Below, in pieces: positions 25,564 to 29,046 of a stretch of DNA of 29,046 bases; the stretch's first letter is position 1, and each line of letters opens with the position of its first letter. The translations under genes and the position numbers were made by a program. The notes below the pieces were generated by a model. That model was given only the letters and a program-made list of their open reading frames with translations, had not been told where the DNA came from and ran no database searches. Origin of the DNA: an uncultured Eubacteriales bacterium (GTDB lineage: Bacteria > Bacillota > Clostridia > Oscillospirales > Oscillospiraceae); contig CABQNH010000022.1 of NCBI GenBank assembly GCA_902465435.1, positions 1-29,046 on the forward strand. Direction: 5' to 3'.

Positions 25564-26994
25564 TCAGAAACGGAAGTAGATGAAGGGATTATAGTCTGCA
25601 CCGACGAGGGAAACCGTCGAGAAGTACAGAATCAAGAGGTCAAAGAGGTAAGTGACCAGTGTATGCACCAGCGCGGGCGCAGTAATGCGGTTGGCATTTT
25701 TGCCGCGCGGCAGGAACAGATTGCGGAAAATGGCGGCAGCGGCGCGCGGCAGGGGCGACGAGCCGATGATGCAGACGAGCAGAAGCGGCCAAAGGTTTGC
25801 AAAGCGGATCGCAACGGTGCTGTTGGTAAAACCGCCGCTTTTCAGCAGGAACATAGCGCCCAGCGCCGCGCCGACGTCGGAGAGCTTTGTGAAGTAGAAA
25901 ATCGTCCAGCTGATGACAATCAGAAGCAGCGTCATGAGGTGGCGCAGCACCGAGGGGATCCGGGCAAGCTGCTCCCGGTGCCGCCGCTCAAATACCAGAA
26001 GAACAAAGAAGTATAGTCCCCAGAGAACGAAATTCCAGCTTGCGCCGTGCCAAAGACCGGTCAGCGCCCAGACAACGAACAGGTTGAAAACCTGCCGTCC
26101 TGCGCTGCAGCGGTTGCCGCCAAGCGGAATATAGACATAATCACGGAAGAAGCTGCTGAGGGAAATGTGCCATCTGCGCCAGAAATCCGTAATGGAGGAG
26201 GCGCAGTAGGGAAGATTGAAGTTTTCCAAATAGCGGAAGCCGAAGATCTTGCCGAGGCCGATCGCCATATCGGAATAGCCGGAGAAGTCGAAATAAATCT
26301 GGAACGTGAAGAGAATCACGCCAAGCCACGCGCCGGCCGTGGTTAAGCCGGAGGTCGACGCAAGCAGCTCGTCGGCGTATTTTGCGCAGTAATTGGCGAT
26401 CAAGACCTTTTTCCCAAGGCCGGCACAGAAGCGTGTCATACCGTGGAAAAAGCCCTGCGGGGTTGTGGCGCGCTTGTTGATCTGCCGTTCAATATCGGCA
26501 TAGCGCACAATCGGACCGGCGATCAGCTGCGGGAACATGGAGACATACAGCAGAAAGTTTTTATAGGAATGCTGAATGCCGACCTTTCCGCGATAGGCGT
26601 CGATCACATAGGACATTGCCTGAAATGTGAAAAAGGAAATGCCGATCGGAAGTGTGATTTTCGGAACGGGAAGGGAGAGACCAAGCGCATTCAGATTTTC
26701 TACAAGAAATCCGGTGTATTTGAAAAAACCGAGCAGCAGCAGATTGACGGCGACCGCAGCGGCAAGCGTGCACCTGCGCGCATTTGGAAAGCGCTCCAGC
26801 AGAAGACCGGCAAAGTAGTTTACTGCGGCGGAAAAGGCCATCAGCAGAACATAGACCGGTTCACCCCATGCATAGAAAAGCAGGCTGGCAATAAGAAGAA
26901 TCGTATTTTTTACCCGAATGCTTTTCGCAAGGAAATTTGCAGCCAGCGTGATGGGGAGAAACAAATACAGGAAGATCAAGCTTGAGAAAACCAA
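25564..26994 (-). CDS. MBOAT family O-acyltransferase (AlgI/DltB-like)
   Basis: 476 residues from TTG 26994, which yields the classic MBOAT start (M)VFSSLIFLYLFLP and has GGAG 9 nt upstream; ATG 27009 is the alternative but lacks a ribosome site. It is a polytopic membrane protein. Conserved blocks are GISFFTFQAMSYVIDAYRG, FPQLIAGPIVRY, FQIYFDFSGYSDMAIG, FWRRWHISLSSFFRDYVYIPLGGNR (His276) and the catalytic LTGLWHGASWNFVLWG (His316). It probably exports acyl (acetyl) groups for the DHHW protein encoded 13 nt downstream, modifying a cell-wall or capsular polymer. DltB-like function is less likely because no dltA, dltC or dltD is present. Confidence 0.94.
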   Translation of the reverse strand: MVFSSLIFLYLFLPITLAANFLAKSIRVKNTILLIASLLFYAWGEPVYVLLMAFSAAVNYFAGLLLERFPNARRCTLAAAVAVNLLLLGFFKYTGFLVENLNALGLSLPVPKITLPIGISFFTFQAMSYVIDAYRGKVGIQHSYKNFLLYVSMFPQLIAGPIVRYADIERQINKRATTPQGFFHGMTRFCAGLGKKVLIANYCAKYADELLASTSGLTTAGAWLGVILFTFQIYFDFSGYSDMAIGLGKIFGFRYLENFNLPYCASSITDFWRRWHISLSSFFRDYVYIPLGGNRCSAGRQVFNLFVVWALTGLWHGASWNFVLWGLYFFVLLVFERRHREQLARIPSVLRHLMTLLLIVISWTIFYFTKLSDVGAALGAMFLLKSGGFTNSTVAIRFANLWPLLLVCIIGSSPLPRAAAAIFRNLFLPRGKNANRITAPALVHTLVTYLFDLLILYFSTVSLVGADYNPFIYFRF

Positions 26995-27036
26995 ATGAAC
27001 CAACTCCATGCGTAAAACTTGGTATAACCTTAGCAT

Positions 27037-27279
27037 TTTATCGGTGGAATTGCAACTACAAATTCGCTACAATTTTACATAATACCAAGATTATTTGTAA
27101 CCCAATGGCGAGACCGCGCCGTTCTTTGCAGACGCGGCAGGCAGGGGGAATTCCTGATTCCGGCGGCAGGGATTGACGGCGAGAGGACAGCTGCCCGATC
27201 AAGCCGGGGAAGCCAAATGCTTTTCCAATCTTTTGCGCCGAAGCCCGGAAGGGGAAAATCCGGCGGCTGCCGCAGGCGA
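27037..27279. other. Intergenic region upstream of the MBOAT operon
   Basis: No gene is seen. The AT-rich part at 27037-27100 should hold the minus-strand promoter of the O-acetylation operon. Candidates such as TTGTAG-15-TAAAAT exist, but the spacing is poor and none is convincing. The rest is GC-rich with short inverted repeats. Confidence 0.5.
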
Positions 27280-27304
27280 GTGCCTCAAAGACGCTTTAAG
27301 GCAC
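27280..27304 (-). terminator. Hairpin over the stop codon of the AGCS symporter
   Basis: An 11-bp stem GTGCCTTAAAG/CTTTGAGGCAC (one G-T wobble, 3-nt loop) includes the TAA stop. No T-run follows, so it may protect the 3' end of the mRNA more than terminate it. Confidence 0.4.
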
Positions 27305-28732
27305 ATTCCTATTATCAGGACGGAAACTTTTCGGAGAAGTTCCGCGCTTTTTGTGTTTTTCTGCGGGCGCAAGCGCCGTGCGGCTTTCCCGTGCGACGGT
27401 TCCGCTTAAAAGCAGAAGCGCAAGCAAATTGGGAAACGCCATGAGCGCGTTGCAGATATCTGCAAGGTTCCAGACGGCGGAAACGGTCAGATAGGGACCG
27501 ATGCAAACGGTAAGAATATAGCCGATGCGAAACAGCCGCAGCAGCGCTTCCGAGCGGCACAGATAGGCAAGACAGCGTTCGGCATAGAAGTTCCAGCCGA
27601 CGATGGTGGTGAAGGCGAAGAAGGTCAGGCAGAGCGTGAGCAGGAGCGAGGACAACTCCGGATTCCACGGCAGGCCGGTGCGCCAGGCATAGTCGGTCAC
27701 GGCCGTGCCGTGCAGCGAGCGAAGCTGCCACGCGCCGGTCACGAGAATGGACAGGCCGGTCAGTGTGCAGAGCACGATGGTATCGATGAATGTGCCGAGC
27801 ATACCGACCAGACCCTGCCGCACCGGGCTGTTCGTTCGTGCGGCGGCAGCCGCGATGGGGGCGGTACCAAGCCCAGCTTCATTCGAAAACATGCCGCGTC
27901 CGACGCCCATCTGTATGGCAAGCTTTATGCCGATGCCGGAGCCTGCACCGCACACGGCCTTTGGCGAGAAGGCACCGACGAACACAGCCCGCAGTGCAGC
28001 GGGCAGCGCGCTGCGATGGGTAAAGCAGATGGTCAGAGTCAGGAGGATGTAGCCACCGGACATAAAGGGAACCAAAACCTCAGAAAAGCCGGCAATGCGC
28101 TGCGTTCCGCCGCAAATAACCAGTGCGGCGGCTGCGGTGATGACAAGGCCGGTGATCACCTGCGCAAGCGGATAGCGGTGCGAACCGAGTATGAGAAATC
28201 GGCTGTTGCGGAAGAAGCCTCCGACCGCAGATACGATGCTGTGCGCCTGCACAATGGTGCCGATGCCAAATAGACCGGCGACCACGCCGAATACGGCGAA
28301 CAGCTTGGCAAGCGGCCGAAATTTCTGCCCGAGACCGCCGGTAATGTAATAGAACGGACCGCCAAGGCAGCGTCCCTGCGCATCCCTTTGCCGATATGTT
28401 ACGGCAAGAAGTCCCTCCGCATATTTTGTCGCCATACCGAACAGGGCTGCTGTCAGCATCCAGAAGAGCGCGCCCGGCCCGCCGGTGCAGATCGCGGTCG
28501 CCACGCCAACGATGTTTCCCGTGCCGATAGTCGCCGACAGCGCCGTACACAGCGAGCCGAATGCGCTGATTTCGCCGTCCGCCTGCCGCTCGTCGGTGAG
28601 GGCGTAACGGAACGCACGGCCGAGCGCAAGCAGATGCCGTCCTCGCAGTCGGAGGGTCAGCAGAATGCCGGTAAAGAGCAGAAGGGCGAGAAGCGGCCAA
28701 CCCCAGAGTCCGTCGCGGATCAGTTCAAGCAT
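27296..28732 (-). CDS. AGCS family sodium:amino-acid (alanine/glycine) symporter
   Basis: 478 residues from ATG 28732, which follows AAAGGAGG; the reading frame continues upstream across the tRNA antisense strand and that extension is rejected. It is a polytopic inner-membrane carrier of about ten helices that couples Na+ to alanine/glycine uptake. Family blocks are ALSATIGTGNIVGVATAICTGGPGALFWM (64-92), GTIVQAHSIV, GRGMFSNEAGLGTAPIAAAAA and FFAFTTIVGWNFYAERC. The C-terminus ends in a Lys/Arg-rich tail. It is monocistronic between divergent and co-oriented neighbours. Substrate choice within the family cannot be read with certainty. Confidence 0.94.
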   Translation of the reverse strand: MLELIRDGLWGWPLLALLLFTGILLTLRLRGRHLLALGRAFRYALTDERQADGEISAFGSLCTALSATIGTGNIVGVATAICTGGPGALFWMLTAALFGMATKYAEGLLAVTYRQRDAQGRCLGGPFYYITGGLGQKFRPLAKLFAVFGVVAGLFGIGTIVQAHSIVSAVGGFFRNSRFLILGSHRYPLAQVITGLVITAAAALVICGGTQRIAGFSEVLVPFMSGGYILLTLTICFTHRSALPAALRAVFVGAFSPKAVCGAGSGIGIKLAIQMGVGRGMFSNEAGLGTAPIAAAAARTNSPVRQGLVGMLGTFIDTIVLCTLTGLSILVTGAWQLRSLHGTAVTDYAWRTGLPWNPELSSLLLTLCLTFFAFTTIVGWNFYAERCLAYLCRSEALLRLFRIGYILTVCIGPYLTVSAVWNLADICNALMAFPNLLALLLLSGTVARESRTALAPAEKHKKRGTSPKSFRPDNRNVP

Positions 28733-28823
28733 GAAGGTATCCTCCTTTGGACTTGTTTGTCCTATCTTATGCGGGAAAGCTGCTTCCCATGGCAGAAATT
28801 CCGGAAAAAGTGAAATTAAAGGA

Positions 28824-28852
28824 TTGACGAACGGAGATTTTTGTGCTACAAT
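28824..28852 (+). promoter_or_regulatory. Strong promoter of tRNA-Thr
   Basis: -35 TTGACG (28824-28829), 17-nt spacer, extended -10 TGC-TACAAT (28847-28852), 15 nt before the tRNA 5' end. Confidence 0.8.
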
Positions 28853-28867
28853 ATTGCCCGTGGAAAT

Positions 28868-28943
28868 GCTAATGTAGCTCAGTCGGTAGAGCAGCTGATT
28901 CGTAATCAGCAGGTCGTGTGTTCGAGTCACATCATTAGCTCCA
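28868..28943 (+). tRNA. tRNA-Thr (anticodon CGT)
   Basis: A complete cloverleaf: acceptor GCTAATG/CATTAGC, D arm GCTC/GAGC, anticodon stem GCTGA/TCAGC with loop TTCGTAA (anticodon CGT, reads ACG), T arm GTGTG/CACAT with loop TTCGAGT. CCA is encoded. It has its own promoter and terminator. Confidence 0.97.
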
Positions 28944-28985
28944 GAAATGCTCATGAAAACAGCTGTTTTCATGAGCATTTCTTTG
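28943..28985 (+). terminator. Terminator of tRNA-Thr (40-bp perfect palindrome)
   Basis: Arms 28943-28962 and 28963-28982 are fully complementary with no unpaired centre. The stem contains AAATGCTCATGAAAACAG and its complement, followed by TTTG. The first base overlaps the final A of the CCA end. Confidence 0.85.
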
Positions 28986-28994
28986 TAGCAAGAA

Positions 28995-29017
28995 AACCAC
29001 CGGCAGTGCCGGTGGTT
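28995..29017 (-). terminator. Terminator for a minus-strand gene beyond the right edge
   Basis: A perfect 11-bp stem AACCACCGGCA/TGCCGGTGGTT with a 1-nt centre. Read on the minus strand it is followed by TTCTTGC; on the plus strand there is no T-run. It implies a convergent gene to the right of the window. Confidence 0.65.
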
Positions 29018-29046
29018 CCAAAAAGCTTTAGCTATGCCTAGAAAAA

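Noticed and set aside
28733..28978. 82-residue N-terminal extension of the AGCS symporter frame
   Set aside because: It reads through the antisense strand of tRNA-Thr (giving the typical THDLLITNQLLYRLSY artefact) and its terminator. The ATG at 28732 has an AAAGGAGG site.
1..29046. CRISPR arrays, insertion sequences, prophage genes or toxin-antitoxin pairs
   Set aside because: No regularly spaced direct repeats, transposase, integrase, capsid or toxin motifs were found in any frame.

Overview
The window looks like a chromosomal segment of an endospore-forming, fairly GC-rich Clostridia (Bacillota), probably an Oscillospiraceae/Ruminococcaceae-type gut bacterium. The evidence is a spoIIR gene, an AddAB recombination pair, an IspE (MEP isoprenoid) gene, an AGCS amino-acid symporter, a secreted papain-like protease carrying gut-Clostridia surface repeats, AGGAGG-type ribosome sites and sigma-A-type promoters. 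This placement is inferred from gene content; no 16S gene is present.

Layout. (1) Positions 1-3487, minus: a very large secreted C1 (papain-type) protease with a lectin-like domain and tandem modules, open at the left edge. (2) 3852-8215: a divergent pair, a membrane-anchored protein-kinase-like protein with fibronectin-III-like ectodomains (minus) and a zinc-ribbon/TM/BIG2 protein (plus). They are driven by two back-to-back promoters whose -35 boxes lie 7 bp apart. (3) 8328-8525, minus: a small DUF378 membrane protein. (4) 8719-10880, plus: DUF1015 gene overlapping ispE. (5) 11071-11682: spoIIR, followed by a 415-bp gene-free spacer rich in inverted repeats. (6) 12098-18908: addB-addA, overlapping. 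(7) 19029-20300: guanine deaminase with its own strong promoter. (8) 20383-21863: a translationally overlapping three-gene cassette (HprK-like kinase, PqqD-like peptide binder, S26-type Ser-His peptidase) closed by a strong terminator. (9) 22090-23856: a Na/Pi-cotransporter-PhoU gene with a large hairpin leader. (10) 24171-26994, minus: a two-gene O-acetylation operon (MBOAT + DHHW protein). (11) 27296-28732, minus: AGCS symporter. (12) 28868-28943, plus: tRNA-Thr(CGT).

Most of this is housekeeping. The best candidates for something undescribed are the HprK-like/PqqD/S26 cassette, which looks like a RiPP-type tailoring module without a visible precursor or radical SAM enzyme; the kinase-like receptor, whose HRD motif reads FQN; the structured leader before the Na/Pi transporter; and the repeat-bounded spacer between spoIIR and addB. 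All gene calls come from reading the sequence and comparing it with remembered family motifs; no database search was run.
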